Below are positions 42,589-53,706 of a DNA stretch of 64,000 nt, piece by piece. The notes under the pieces were generated by a model. The model was not told the DNA's origin, made no database searches, and saw only the letters and a list, made by a program, of their open reading frames with translations. Each line of letters opens with the position of its first letter. Position 1 is the stretch's first letter. Source of the DNA: Leishmania mexicana MHOM/GT/2001/U1103 (lineage: Eukaryota > Euglenozoa > Kinetoplastea > Trypanosomatida > Trypanosomatidae); the NCBI RefSeq assembly GCF_000234665.1, contig NC_018334.1:992001-1056000 (forward strand), in the 5' to 3' direction. Both the position numbers and the translations under genes were made by a program.

Positions 42589-45219
42589 GCATGTGGGCTT
42601 CTCTTCTACTTCAGGCGTCGAGTATGCGTAGACACCACCCCAGGGCAGCAGCCGAAGAAAGAAAACGCCGCGCTCGTGAGGGGGTGGGGTGGGGGGAGGA
42701 GTGCGCTGATGCACACTGAGGCGTTGTGGCGCAGGGTGGCGCGAATGGGCGAGCTAAGCAGCTGAGGGAAGCCACCAAGCAAGAGCAGAGCAACAAAAGG
42801 GAAGCCCTCTCTCCCTTGCCCCTGCCAGAGCGGACAGAACAAACGCCAACAAAGAAAATCGCCTTTGCTTTCTTCGATGCTGCTGTTGTTTTCTGGTGGA
42901 TTCTCGGCGGTGGGGGCGGGGAGAATGTGTGTGTGTGTGCTGAGCGAGTGAGCAGATCGAACGATGGGCACGAAAAAAGCTCGACGGTGCGCACCACGCC
43001 CGAGGCAGGGGGATGGTGAAATCAGGGAAGGGTGGTGGTGATGGGGAGACTATCCACGGGCTCCAACGAGCACGGAAGGCGCCGAGGGAGAGGCAAAACA
43101 ACAAAAAACAGAGATAACTGGACAAGGCGGTGAGCTGTAAACACATGAGCCGTGCGTGACGGTTTCTCACACAACAACAAAACCCCCACCCATCCACCAC
43201 CTCGCACGCCCACAGACACTCGCGTACAACGGCGGGATCAGCGTCACACGAGAGACTTCAACGAAAAATAAAAGCGAAGGAGAAAGATGAGGGAGGCGGA
43301 GAGGCAGACATGGAAGACTGGAAGGGGGGAGGGGAAGTGAGCAGGGGTGCGGCCGAGGAGGGAGCGGATGAAGCAAGCAAAAGACTCTACACGCAACTGC
43401 CCCCTGCTCAGCTCGCTGAGAAGCGAAACGGAGCGAGAAAGCACGAGAGAAATTTGAAATGAAGATAGGCACATCAGGGTGGGACAGCAGCCGAGACCGT
43501 CAGAGCGCACACAGCGAGAGAGGCGAGGGAGAGGACGAGAGAAGGATGCGCGGACAACAACACACACGGGAAGAAAACAGAGAGAGAAGCAGCGGGAAGA
43601 GCGCACGCGCACGCACACAGACACGCGCGCGCGGATCGACCACGTGGAGTGTGACGTGGAGGCGCTCCGCGTGCTGGCTAAGGTCAGCGATGACGTTTTT
43701 CACGTTCCTTTTCAGACGAAAGGCCCCTCCCGCAAGCGTGTGATTGGCCGCTCGCTCAGGTGCGTCTCCCTCCGGAAGTGTTTTCGGTGAAGTAGAAAAA
43801 GAGTGTGTATGTGTGTGTGTGTAGGAAAGAGGGAGAGCGGACGTTGATGAGGGGGGGGGCGCGAGAGCATGAAGCCATGTCCCGGAACCATCCGGTAGTG
43901 GTGAAGAGGATGACGCTCTTGACACATGGTGTGGGTGCATTATCCCATGCAAAGCGCCACCTTCGTGCGCCATCTGCAAGAGTGGTGGCAGCAGCAAGAA
44001 GCTCATACTTGCGTACAGCATTCGTCGTTCTTTTTTTTCACCGCCGCAGAGGCATGTGCCACCGTACTCTGGTTGAATCTGACGTCATCGGGAGGGCTTG
44101 TTGTGCTGTCGTCTCTACCTTTCAGCACTTTGGGTCCAGAAGGCGCGCGGAGGCGCGATTCACGGCTGCCGGCATGTACGCCGTAGGATGCGCGTCGTGC
44201 GTGCGAGCATACAAACCCAGGCAGACCCCCAACGGGATAGAGATTCCTTCGGCAACCTTTCGAGGTAGAAAGGCGGAGGGAGGGAGGGCGGGTGGAGGTC
44301 ACGAATCAGAATAACACAAGACAGAGCAACGGTAGACAAGGATGAGGCATTAAACAAAAGCGACCACACGCAGATGCCTGGTGCATGCATCTGTTGTTGC
44401 GTGTACGGCCCTCTGGCCAGCCAACCAAAATCGCGGACGGCAACAAACTGGCACGCAGAGATATAATAGAACACTCAGCGATAACGAGAGTGAGGGCGTC
44501 AAAATGAGGAGAAGCACTACCGATAGGAATAGTTCATTGACGGTGTCATTGTACCACGAACAGGCCAGCGACTATACACGCACATACAACCACGGCCCAC
44601 CCACTTTCTGCTGTCCACTGCGGCTACGTCAAGGAGCCTGCCCGATTAACACCACTGGGTGTCGTTCAACCCATTGCAACTCCACTGCATACAGCGCACA
44701 GGCTGAGCTCATGTTTACGCTCTACATGCCTGCAACGCAGCTGAAACAGGAGCGAAAAGTAGGAAGTGAAGGCGCACAGTTGTTGAATCGCTGACACTGT
44801 TCGCAGTGACCTGATGCAAGCATGATCATGCCCGCGAGTCTCTCTGGCAGACCACCAGCCCAGACCTGTCCTGCCAACACCAAGAGTCGGCAGCCGTAAA
44901 ACGAGGGCAGGCTGTGCAGGCTGCCCGGCTTGCGCAAGATTGTCGTATACTGGATCCTGTGGTGCCACAGGCTGAGGTATGTCCCCCGGTACGATGGACT
45001 TTTGTCGTGAGGGAGAAGAAGAGCAAGACCGCACGCACACACACGGAGGGGGTGGGGTGGGGAGGGCTGAAAATGTAAGAGTTGCACAGCGAAGAAGAAA
45101 AAGAGGAGCTGTCGAGGAACACACCCGGTGGCGCTCCTCGGCGAGGACAGACCTCTGCCTCCGGAAGCGTATCATTCGCGGGGCCAAGGCGCCATGCGTG
45201 GATTGTGTTCAGCACAGAT
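42589..45219. other. Intergenic spacer
   Basis: Positions 42600-43700 are A/G-rich on the plus strand, with a GT run near 42930, and provide splice signals for the 841-aa gene. A GT run lies near 43805-43825, and a CA run near 45035. Positions 43900-44980 are complex and form the 3' flank of the 1258-aa gene. A plus-strand frame at 44381-44794 (137 aa) is open but antisense to the unit and has no domain. No gene is supported. Confidence 0.55.
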
Positions 45220-48200
45220 TTACTCCTGCCGTACGATACGGGCATCGGAGGAGACCCACAGGTCCGTGTCTTTGCAGTACACTGCCAGGGACAGTTTACG
45301 ATCCTCACTCCAGCCGCGCTTTTCGCATGATTCGAGAAGAATTGCCAAGCCGAGACGGCGCATAAGGGCAGAGGGGTGCCTCCTCAGCACTGCCTGCTCC
45401 AGTCTCTCCGCGGCATCCGTGTCACGGATGGAAGAGGAGTCGCCTTCTACTGCTCTGATCACGGCTGCTGCTGCACCAGGATGCATCAGCCCAGCTCCTT
45501 CCATCTCCGTTAGCCGCGGCACCCACTCCGAGATGTCCAATTCGAAAATCAGCGAGACCGCGATCGTTGGCTGGCGGCGGGCCGCGATGAGTTGCTCCAC
45601 AACTTCAGTCGCAACAGTGCACAGCATCTTGTGCTCGTGCGCCGCAGCGCATCTCATGATTCCACACAGCACATTAGCCACACTCTCGAGGGACGCGTCT
45701 GGCTGGACGGTGAGGATGGAAGAGATGAGAAAGGGTGCCGCTTCCGCGGCGGTGCACCTGAGCATGCATCGGAGCGCAGACTGAACGATTTCCGGCGAGG
45801 TGCACGCATCCAGGTACTCTGCAATCGCTTTGCACAGCGCCAGGTCGTCGTACGGCGGCACTGTGGCGAGCTTGTGCAGTGCCGAGACGCGAACGTCGCG
45901 CACCGGGTGGCGGAGAAGCCGTCGAAGAAGCAGCTGGTACTCCCGCACCTGCCACGGCAGCCGGAGGAGTGCCCACGGGAGGGTCGACATAGCCACACAA
46001 GCCGCTGAGGATGGCGTGGTCACTTGTTTCTCCTCATAAGAGTCGGCCGTGCTCCAATCATCCGTGTCACCACCGCTTTCTTCGCATGCATGGGTAGCTG
46101 GCTCCGCGGCACCCACCGCACATTGCTCTGCCACTTGGTCGTGCGATACAATGAAGGTGTAGTATGACCACACCTGCGGTTTGTCAAGAAAGTTGAAGAG
46201 CGCGGTCACTAAGGCAGCTCGCACATCGCGGTGCATAGCCGGCACAGCCTTCTCCGTCGACCCAGGCGCCCTAGTAGCTGTTGCAGAAAGTGCCGCGACT
46301 CCGGTACAGTCGCCGTCCTCTTCTGCAGGCATGGGTAGATGACGCTCGGCGGCAAACTGGACGATACGCGCGTACGCCACGTTGTCGCGCTTCGCGCAAA
46401 GAAGGCCAAGTGCCTCCTTCTGCGCTGTCACTTGCTTCCCCGTGAGGACTGGCTCGAGAATGCGCACCGCCTCGACGCTTGGCGCGCGCCGCAGTGTCGT
46501 GGCGAGTGCTCGCAGTGCGTCCATGCGTTGGTCCGCCACATCTAGCGCATTCTGTAGGGCTTGCACGGCTGCGGCATCGCCGTCCAGCTGGCCGAGTGCC
46601 TGCAGCGCAAACCGCATCGCATACTCCCCATGCTCAGGATGCGCCTCTGTTGCCAAGGTGAGCAAACTCCGTGCGCTTCCATTTGCGTCCGTCCAACTTG
46701 TCGTGGCGGATACGTACGGCAGCCTGGCGAGATTCTTAATAAACCGGCGGCATTGGAAAGCCTCCAAAACAAGCGGGGTGTATATGGCTTGCAGGCAAGA
46801 CTGCGCGTACCGGATCTGCTGACGAGACGTCCACCGGTGCGCGTTCTCCACCGGCAGCTCACACACAAACGGGAGCGACTTGCCGCTTGCGTGGTAGAAG
46901 CGACCGGTGGGGATGTTCTCGATGGGCATCACGAGCATATCCAACAGCGGTCCCTGCAGAACGTCGCACACCAGGCGCTGCACCCTGCTGACAGTAACCC
47001 AGTCTTTCCGTTGGGCGATGAGGGCCGGCAGCTCAGCCGCCAGTTGCGGTGCAAAGTGTCTGGCGTAGAGCCGCAAGGAAACCTTCGCCACCCCGTTGTC
47101 TGTGGAAGACATACCGGCTTTTAGCACGTCGTGCACGATAGACCAAATCTCGGGCTCACCGTTGCTCGGCACAGGCGCCTCTCGCCGAAGTACTTTGACG
47201 ACGGTTTTGTTGTTGAGAAGGGATTCCAGGATGTGTATAGTCGCCCACATGCTGTTGCTGCCTAGCAGCGTCTGCGCCAGCGGAAGCAGTAACGCCGCCA
47301 GGACAGGTACAGCGCGCGGGTATAACTGAGCTAACTGGAGAAAGTCATCACAGTCCGCATTGCAGGCAGTGAACTCTTTTCGCTTTCGGATAAGCGTGGC
47401 AAGTTGGCTGACAGCAAAGTTTGTCTTCGGCCCAACGAGGCGGAAGAGAAGCTTCTCTAGCGCTCGCAGAGTGCGGTCAGACATGTCTTTGGCGTTGTAG
47501 GCGGCTTGGATGAGCTGTGTGAGCGTGTCCTGCAGGATGTCATCGGAAATGTGCGTCGCCGTACGCCTCCAGAAGCCGTGTGGCAGCGCCGCCCACGCCT
47601 TGAACATCTCTCGACGCCATAAATCCTGCTCCTTTGGCCGCTGCACACAAAACGCGAGGGCCGCTGGCAGGTGCTCGGGGTAGTACTTGAGGGAGCCAAG
47701 GCACGCACGAATCAGCTGGGACCGAATCGTAACGTCTTTGCTGGCCACGTACGCCGCCCCGATCAGCATCGCTTCCGGGAACGGCAGGAAAGAAAGGTAT
47801 TCGATGCGCTCGCTCGGGAGGTCTTGCAGTTTCGCGTGATTGTAGAAGCGGTGGGCGAAGGCTGTGCGCTCAGCCGCCGATGGCATGCAGTAAAGCCAGT
47901 TTATATGCGGAACTCCACGAGTGTCCTGCAGCTCCTTGCAGGTCCGCGAAAAGTAGGCGCGCCGCGCTTCCGGAAGCATGTTCAGCAGGTCAACGGGCTC
48001 ATTGGAGAGAATGTTCTTGTTCAGCAGCCGTAGGAGGAGGTCCGTGTGTCCGTTGAGGCGCCTCCAGGCCCGGCGCGATATCAGGCAGTTCAAGGGTTCC
48101 GAAAAGGTTTCCAACATGTGCCGACCCTCTCCCTCGAGCAGATAGTGGCCGATTTCCACCGGAAAGGCGGAGATGTAGTAGCTTTCCAGCACAGTCTGCA

Positions 48201-48996
48201 GAGTGGGTTGGTTCAGACCGAGAAGGTGCGCGGTGACAGTGAAGAGGGAGAGGCTGTCTTTCAATGCGCCGCGGGTGGCGAGAAACACGTGCGCCTTCTG
48301 AACCAGCTCCTTCAGCGCCGCATCCACAGTTCTGTTGAGGCTCACCTGCTCGTGTACCCGAGCCGTCAAGTACTGCGCTACCCACTGAGGATGATGGCGA
48401 CACAAGAGACGAAGTGCCCCGATATCAAGAGCAGCCTGCTCTTCTTTCGGCAGCTGCTCGAACGCTTCCGGGCTCAAGGAGCCGAGTAGCAGCTGCGTCT
48501 TGGCGCGGCCCGTCACTGTGTGCGTTTGGTAGAGCCGCAGGAGCACCTGTGTTCGCTGGGCTCGCGCCAGTCGGGTGACCAAGCACTTGAACTGAGGAAG
48601 TCGGGCACCCTGTAGAAAGTTGATTGCCATCGCTGCACTTTGCTGGTCGTCGTTTGGGGTCGAGATCAGCATGGACGTCATCAGGAGCTGCGACACCTTG
48701 AGAGACGCATCCTCCAGCAGTGACGATGCCGTCGCTAGCAGTGCGGCCGGCATGGCCCGCCCGACTCTTTGGGTCTCTGCAAAGGCGCCACACAACGCGC
48801 AGGCAGCAAGAAAGTGCTGGTAGTGCCCTTGCGACGGGGCGCCGAGCGTTGTAATGACATTCTGAAAATCCCTTGGGTCTCGCTCTGTTGCAGTGATGCT
48901 GCAGCGGCCAAACTCTACGAGAGTCGCGCACCGGCTGTGATGAGAGAGTGATTCCACGTGCTGCAACAGCTCATCGAGGGAAGAGATGCGGTGCAT
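45220..48996 (-). CDS. Conserved-looking alpha-helical repeat protein, 1258 aa
   Basis: This protein contrasts with its neighbours: it has even composition, little low complexity and many Leu/Ala-rich helices from end to end, as in an alpha-solenoid. Helix pairs resembling HEAT repeats are clearest at about residues 1015-1090 (LLRRLLRHPVRDVRVSALHK and the following 60 residues) and again near 770-830. One acidic linker (GGDTDDWSTADSYEEKQ, about residue 975) separates the C-terminal repeats. The first ATG is at 48996 (MHRISSLDELLQHVESL); the longer frame starts with TTG and contains a Pro run. There is no signal peptide or enzyme motif. HEAT proteins usually act as scaffolds in trafficking, translation or chromatin complexes; which of these applies cannot be said. 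Confidence 0.85.
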   Translation of the reverse strand: MHRISSLDELLQHVESLSHHSRCATLVEFGRCSITATERDPRDFQNVITTLGAPSQGHYQHFLAACALCGAFAETQRVGRAMPAALLATASSLLEDASLKVSQLLMTSMLISTPNDDQQSAAMAINFLQGARLPQFKCLVTRLARAQRTQVLLRLYQTHTVTGRAKTQLLLGSLSPEAFEQLPKEEQAALDIGALRLLCRHHPQWVAQYLTARVHEQVSLNRTVDAALKELVQKAHVFLATRGALKDSLSLFTVTAHLLGLNQPTLQTVLESYYISAFPVEIGHYLLEGEGRHMLETFSEPLNCLISRRAWRRLNGHTDLLLRLLNKNILSNEPVDLLNMLPEARRAYFSRTCKELQDTRGVPHINWLYCMPSAAERTAFAHRFYNHAKLQDLPSERIEYLSFLPFPEAMLIGAAYVASKDVTIRSQLIRACLGSLKYYPEHLPAALAFCVQRPKEQDLWRREMFKAWAALPHGFWRRTATHISDDILQDTLTQLIQAAYNAKDMSDRTLRALEKLLFRLVGPKTNFAVSQLATLIRKRKEFTACNADCDDFLQLAQLYPRAVPVLAALLLPLAQTLLGSNSMWATIHILESLLNNKTVVKVLRREAPVPSNGEPEIWSIVHDVLKAGMSSTDNGVAKVSLRLYARHFAPQLAAELPALIAQRKDWVTVSRVQRLVCDVLQGPLLDMLVMPIENIPTGRFYHASGKSLPFVCELPVENAHRWTSRQQIRYAQSCLQAIYTPLVLEAFQCRRFIKNLARLPYVSATTSWTDANGSARSLLTLATEAHPEHGEYAMRFALQALGQLDGDAAAVQALQNALDVADQRMDALRALATTLRRAPSVEAVRILEPVLTGKQVTAQKEALGLLCAKRDNVAYARIVQFAAERHLPMPAEEDGDCTGVAALSATATRAPGSTEKAVPAMHRDVRAALVTALFNFLDKPQVWSYYTFIVSHDQVAEQCAVGAAEPATHACEESGGDTDDWSTADSYEEKQVTTPSSAACVAMSTLPWALLRLPWQVREYQLLLRRLLRHPVRDVRVSALHKLATVPPYDDLALCKAIAEYLDACTSPEIVQSALRCMLRCTAAEAAPFLISSILTVQPDASLESVANVLCGIMRCAAAHEHKMLCTVATEVVEQLIAARRQPTIAVSLIFELDISEWVPRLTEMEGAGLMHPGAAAAVIRAVEGDSSSIRDTDAAERLEQAVLRRHPSALMRRLGLAILLESCEKRGWSEDRKLSLAVYCKDTDLWVSSDARIVRQE

Positions 48997-51900
48997 GGTG
49001 TGGGGCGGAAGGGTTGTTGGCGGTGGTGGTGGTGACGGGGAGATGATGGAGTAGAACGCAAGAGCGAATCCATGGAAATAATGCGAGAAAGGGGTGTCAA
49101 GTGACACACTGTGCCCACGTGCTAAAAAAGAGAGTTGAGATGGACGTTGGGAGACTGGGCGTGGCCGCAAACGGAGAAGCGCACAACCGCAAAGCAGAAG
49201 AGCAGGACGCTATGTCCTTGCAGCGCGTAAGAATGGTGTACAACGAACGGTTGTTCGTCTGGCAGTGAAGAGACGGCGATGTAAGAAGCGCTGCCGCAAC
49301 AAAATAAAAAAAAACTCGATGTGTGCTCTCCACTTCCGTGTTGGCGCACGCGCGCGTGTGTGCGGCAATAGAAGGTAAGGGTGCCAACCGCTAATTAAGA
49401 TAAGGCTCAGGAGCGAGGAGGATGGGGAGGAGGAAGCTGTGGCTGAGGATGTGTGCAAGAGATGGAAAATGTGCACATGGTTGCACGCGAGGGAAAGGGG
49501 CGCCGGCACTCGAAAATGTTTCCTCCGCCTTTCCTTGAGTGACCTCGTGTCGCTGCCACACGGCAAAGTCACTCTGACAGGTTTGCGATGGGCGCTTCGG
49601 GAGGAGAGGTGCTCCCTTCTCCCCCCTTGCCCAGCAACCGCCACCACCCAACGATTGCTTCCGCCTTGGCGCACAGCTCTGTCATCACACACATGCGTGT
49701 ACGCACACACACACACACAGAGAAACAAAACCACCGAGAACGTAACAACCCCCCAAAAGAGGGGGGGGGGAAGGGGAAGGGGGGATAGAGGAGGCGAAAG
49801 TCGAGAGGAGCACCACGCGCAGAGGAGGAGGTGCCCTCCCCCTCCCCCTCCCGTATGTGAGTAACGCAGCAGCAGAGGGGAGGGGGGCGGTCCATTTTCG
49901 TTACAGCACGAAGGGGAGCCACACGGAGATGAGAAAAAGAAAAGGGTGGCCATCCACAGCAGACGTGTCGTCGGCTCATACGCATCCGCCCCTCACTTGT
50001 GGGGCTCACGCGAGGAGGACTGCCCGCATGGCGTGCTGCAGCAATGAAGGCGAAAGCGCTACGGCCAGAAAGCGGGAGATGGTCACGGCAGACAGCAGCC
50101 ACGAGAAGAGCAGCAGCGTTGGGCAACGACAGCATACATGATTCGGCTTGAAATCACACGCTTACCCGTCTGTGCCACGTGCCGCAGATCGGGTCTTTGA
50201 GCGTGTTTGCTTCGCTCCTGGCCCGGGCAGGATAAGACGCGGATGCGCGAGAGGAGGGAGAGGTGGGACGGCAGCGAGGGGGCCTCCGTCTGGTTTGCTC
50301 TCACGACAAGAAAGACGACAGGGCAGTGTGCGTAGGGGGTTACAGAGAAGAGACAAAGCCAGACGAGTCGAGGGAGAGACATGGGAAAGACGGGCGGGGG
50401 GCCCGGTGAGGGGGAGGAGGAAGGGCATGCGAAGGAGTAGCAGACACACGTGCGAAGAGAACTCCAAGAAAAAGGGAACGCCCATGAAGGAGAACAAGAG
50501 AGAATCGCTAACAACAAGGAGAAGACAAAGAAGAGCAGACTCGGAAGCGGAGGTGTGTGTGTGGGGTGTGTGTGTGTGTGGTGAAGGGGCACCTGAGCCT
50601 GCCCATTTCAAGCAGCCTCCTTGGTCTCTGATGCTATGGCGACAGACACGGACACAGGTCAATGACAGAGAACGTACACAAACCAGTGGCTTTGCCAGGC
50701 CTTCTCTGCTTCTGTTCGCTGCGGATCACGGGGCGAAGGCTCATCACATCAACCTCCTAAAAGATCATACAGCTGCGATACAAGCTCCCCGCCCCCCGAG
50801 TAGTGCAACCTACGGATATACACACACCATCGTCTCTGGCTGTGCGCGCTTCCGAGCAAAGGAGGGTGGGGGGGGAGGAGGCGATGCGACCAACCCAATA
50901 GGTGACGCTCACAGGTGCGCCCACGCACAAGGGACGACAAAAGCGAGAGTAGAATCAACGGCCAAGAGCCACCACAAGCAGAGACGAACAAACCGTGAAG
51001 GAAGAGCGAAGGGACACATGACAGATAAGGGGACCCGGCATGCGGGGAGAAAAGGCACACAGGAAAACGTTGTACACACACACACCAGAGAGAGACGGAA
51101 AATGAAGAGAGCACGCGGAGGCTGAGGGATGAGGGAGGGATGGGGGAGGAGGGCGCTGAGAAAGAAGCTAACGCTTCAACAGGAGACCGACGTGGTCATC
51201 CGGCGACAGACTCGTATTCGAGCGCCTGCCCGTCCATTGATTCGATCATGAAACGGGCGTGCGGGGGAAGATTACATGTCGAGCAGCGACATCGATACTT
51301 GTCTAGGTTGCACGACAACACATCACCGATATGAAAGGCAGCTGCGCGGCCACGCAGAGAAAATAGGAGAGACCGATAACAACCAAAAACAAAAAGATGT
51401 ACCGGGAGAAAAGAGAGGTGTGTGCACATCTGGGAGGGAGGGGGTCAGCCCACCGCCGCGAGGGGCGCGCACAACACGCAGCTCCGCGACAGATACGAAA
51501 GACATACACCAAGTTGATTCAAGTGCCACCGGAGGATGCACGCTGAGAAAGACACACACACACACACACAGATGGGCTCACACCCACGAACGCGTCAAAT
51601 TTCGAGTTCTGGAAGCTCTGCTTTTCCTTTCTTCTCTTCTCGCATGAGAGGAAAAAGACACGAAGGGTAGGCACATGTTGTTGCCTGTGCGGCCCACACG
51701 GGCACACAACGTTGGCGACGCAACGTGCACTGCCGTGAAGCGACGCACACACCTGGGGGGAGGGGCACGAGCACAGCAAGTCTGTGAGACTGAAATCGGA
51801 GAAGCACCGTCTGCAAAGTGGAAGAGAGGGGAGAGCAGGAGAAGTGCCATACAGGGTGTCTGCAGCGCACAGTGGACGCTAGGAGACGTGACGGCTGGGA

Positions 51901-53706
51901 AACAAAACAAGCAGGCAAAGCGACACCATCGAGCAGAAGAATGGGTTCGGCGCACAAAGGACCCGCGGAAGCCCATCGGTAAACAGGCGTGCGCAAGGGA
52001 GAAAGGGCGAAGAAGGCCATGGGAAGAAGGGCGGGGGAGTGCCTGTGGACTGTGGTAAGATAATTCGATAGAAGAAAGGGAAGCAAAGACACGGTGAGAA
52101 CAAACGGAGACAGCGCGACACATGAACGAAGAGAGTATGCGAGGGGAAAGGAAATCGGGACACGAGACTGTACTGTGCCTGTCCGACACAGCAGTTTAGC
52201 GTTGGCTTGTCGTCACGGAAGTAAACGTTCATGTGCTCCAATACGCCTTTGCCGTTAGTGGGGGAGGGGGAGGGGGGTAGCTTGGACTTGCACTTTCCTT
52301 TGAGATGAAGCATCGGCAGGCGGTTCTGCTGCTCGACATCATCAGTGAAGTACCGTGTGCGAGCTTCTCGCCCTTCCCTCAACGTGTGCCCGATTCCGCC
52401 CACGACGACGTCAGATAACATACGCATACACACAACCACAGCGCACGGGTGCCTCCGTTGCACCACGGCGGCACCTGAGTCCTCTAGGACGAGCCGACTG
52501 CCCTCGAACCGGGGCCATGCGTCGAACGGGCTCTTCTTGCCCTCCCTCGCTCCTCCCTCGCATGCGTGCTGCGTCTCCAGCGATGGACGGGCCTGGGCGC
52601 ACTGCACACCTGGATCCAAAGCGGACAGCGTCCAGGGTCCTGGTCGAGGGCGGAGGCACCGGTGTCCGCCGTGCGGCTAGTGGAGGGGGTGGCCTAGGCA
52701 CATGCCGCATGGGCTCGGGGAATGAGTTGGGCAGCCGCAGGCCAGGACCCTCTGGAGACCCTGTGCTCCGCCTGCGTGTGCCATGCCGTAATACGGTGTG
52801 GAGGCCCTCCACATGGGTGCCCGGAGGACTCGATGCTGCCATTCGGGGCGCACTCGCCATGCTGCCGGCATCTGTGCCTCAGCAGTCCGCAGGGTGGGGT
52901 GCAGGAGGTGGCGCCTGCTCCGCGCACATGCACGGGGGGAGGGACTGATAGGGATAGATATCTTCGCGCCTTGTTCGGATGTGAGGCGCCATGCCGACTG
53001 TGCTGGACAGCGCGTTGCGCACACGGCTTGCATTGCCAGACATTGTGGCTCGAGTGAGCGGGATGCAAGAAAGCAATACCCGCGAATACCCAACAAAGGC
53101 CGCCACAGCGCGCACGCGCGAAGCGAGGAAGGAGAGGGGAGAGGAGGAGAGGGACGACATCACACAAACGGGGGGGCAGAAACCACGCAAATAATAAAAG
53201 CAAAAGCTGCGGTGAGAAACAACACAAAAGTGCCAGCAGAGCAGATGACGGAAGGCAGCGGATGAGGGAGAGAGGATGAGGAGGGAGGTGGCACATACGC
53301 GCACCCACAAGAAAACAGAAAGACAAGCGCACAACACAGAGAGAGGGGTGACGGGGGGGGTTACGAAACAGAAAACGCACACAGGCGCTAATGAGCAAGG
53401 AAAAACAAAACACACACACAAGGGTGTAAGCGAAAAACAGCAGCCACCACAGTCGGCGGTCTGCCGGCCCTCGAACACGAGAAGGAAACGAAGAAAAAAA
53501 GGAGAAACATGCACCCACCCCCCACCCCCCACGCACGTACGTATCCAGCCGTACGAGGCGGCTGTCCTAGACAGGATAGCGGGGGACACACACGACCGAT
53601 ACACGAGTGTCGACAGTGCGCCGTGTCGTTTTCTTTTGTTGTTTCCTCTGCTTGTTCGCTGTGTCAGTGACACTTGACGTCTCCAGAGCGTGGCCGGGGG
53701 TTCGTG
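48997..53706. other. Intergenic spacer, 4.7 kb
   Basis: Positions 49700-49860 hold a CA run, a G-run at 49761-49770 and GA-rich sequence. Positions 50230-51170 are A/G-rich with GT runs near 50555-50580. A CA run lies at 51555-51570. Positions 52200-53060 are complex and contain a SIDER-like block. Positions 53100-53530 are A/G-rich, and sense pyrimidine tracts there keep the frame of the 861-aa gene open for about 276 codons after its TAG. No gene is supported. Confidence 0.55.
52600..52990 (-). mobile_element. Possible SIDER retroposon remnant
   Basis: A block without simple repeats, bounded by repeat-rich spacer, that I associate from memory with Leishmania SIDER elements. In the sense direction it includes CGGCATGGCACACGCAGGCG and CCCATGCGGCATGTGCCTAG. 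It does not align well with the SIDER2 copies elsewhere in this window, so if it is a SIDER it is a different subgroup. It lies in the 3' flank of the 861-aa gene, the usual place for such elements. Confidence 0.4.

Noticed and set aside
44381..44794. 137-codon plus-strand frame of balanced composition
   Set aside because: It is antisense to the transcription unit, no domain is recognisable, and it lies in the 3' flank of the 1258-aa gene.
52879..53673. 264-codon frame with hydrophobic segments downstream of the 861-aa gene
   Set aside because: It is in frame with the upstream gene but begins after a TAG, lies in pyrimidine-rich sense sequence and covers the SIDER-like block; the apparent membrane segments are CT-rich DNA.
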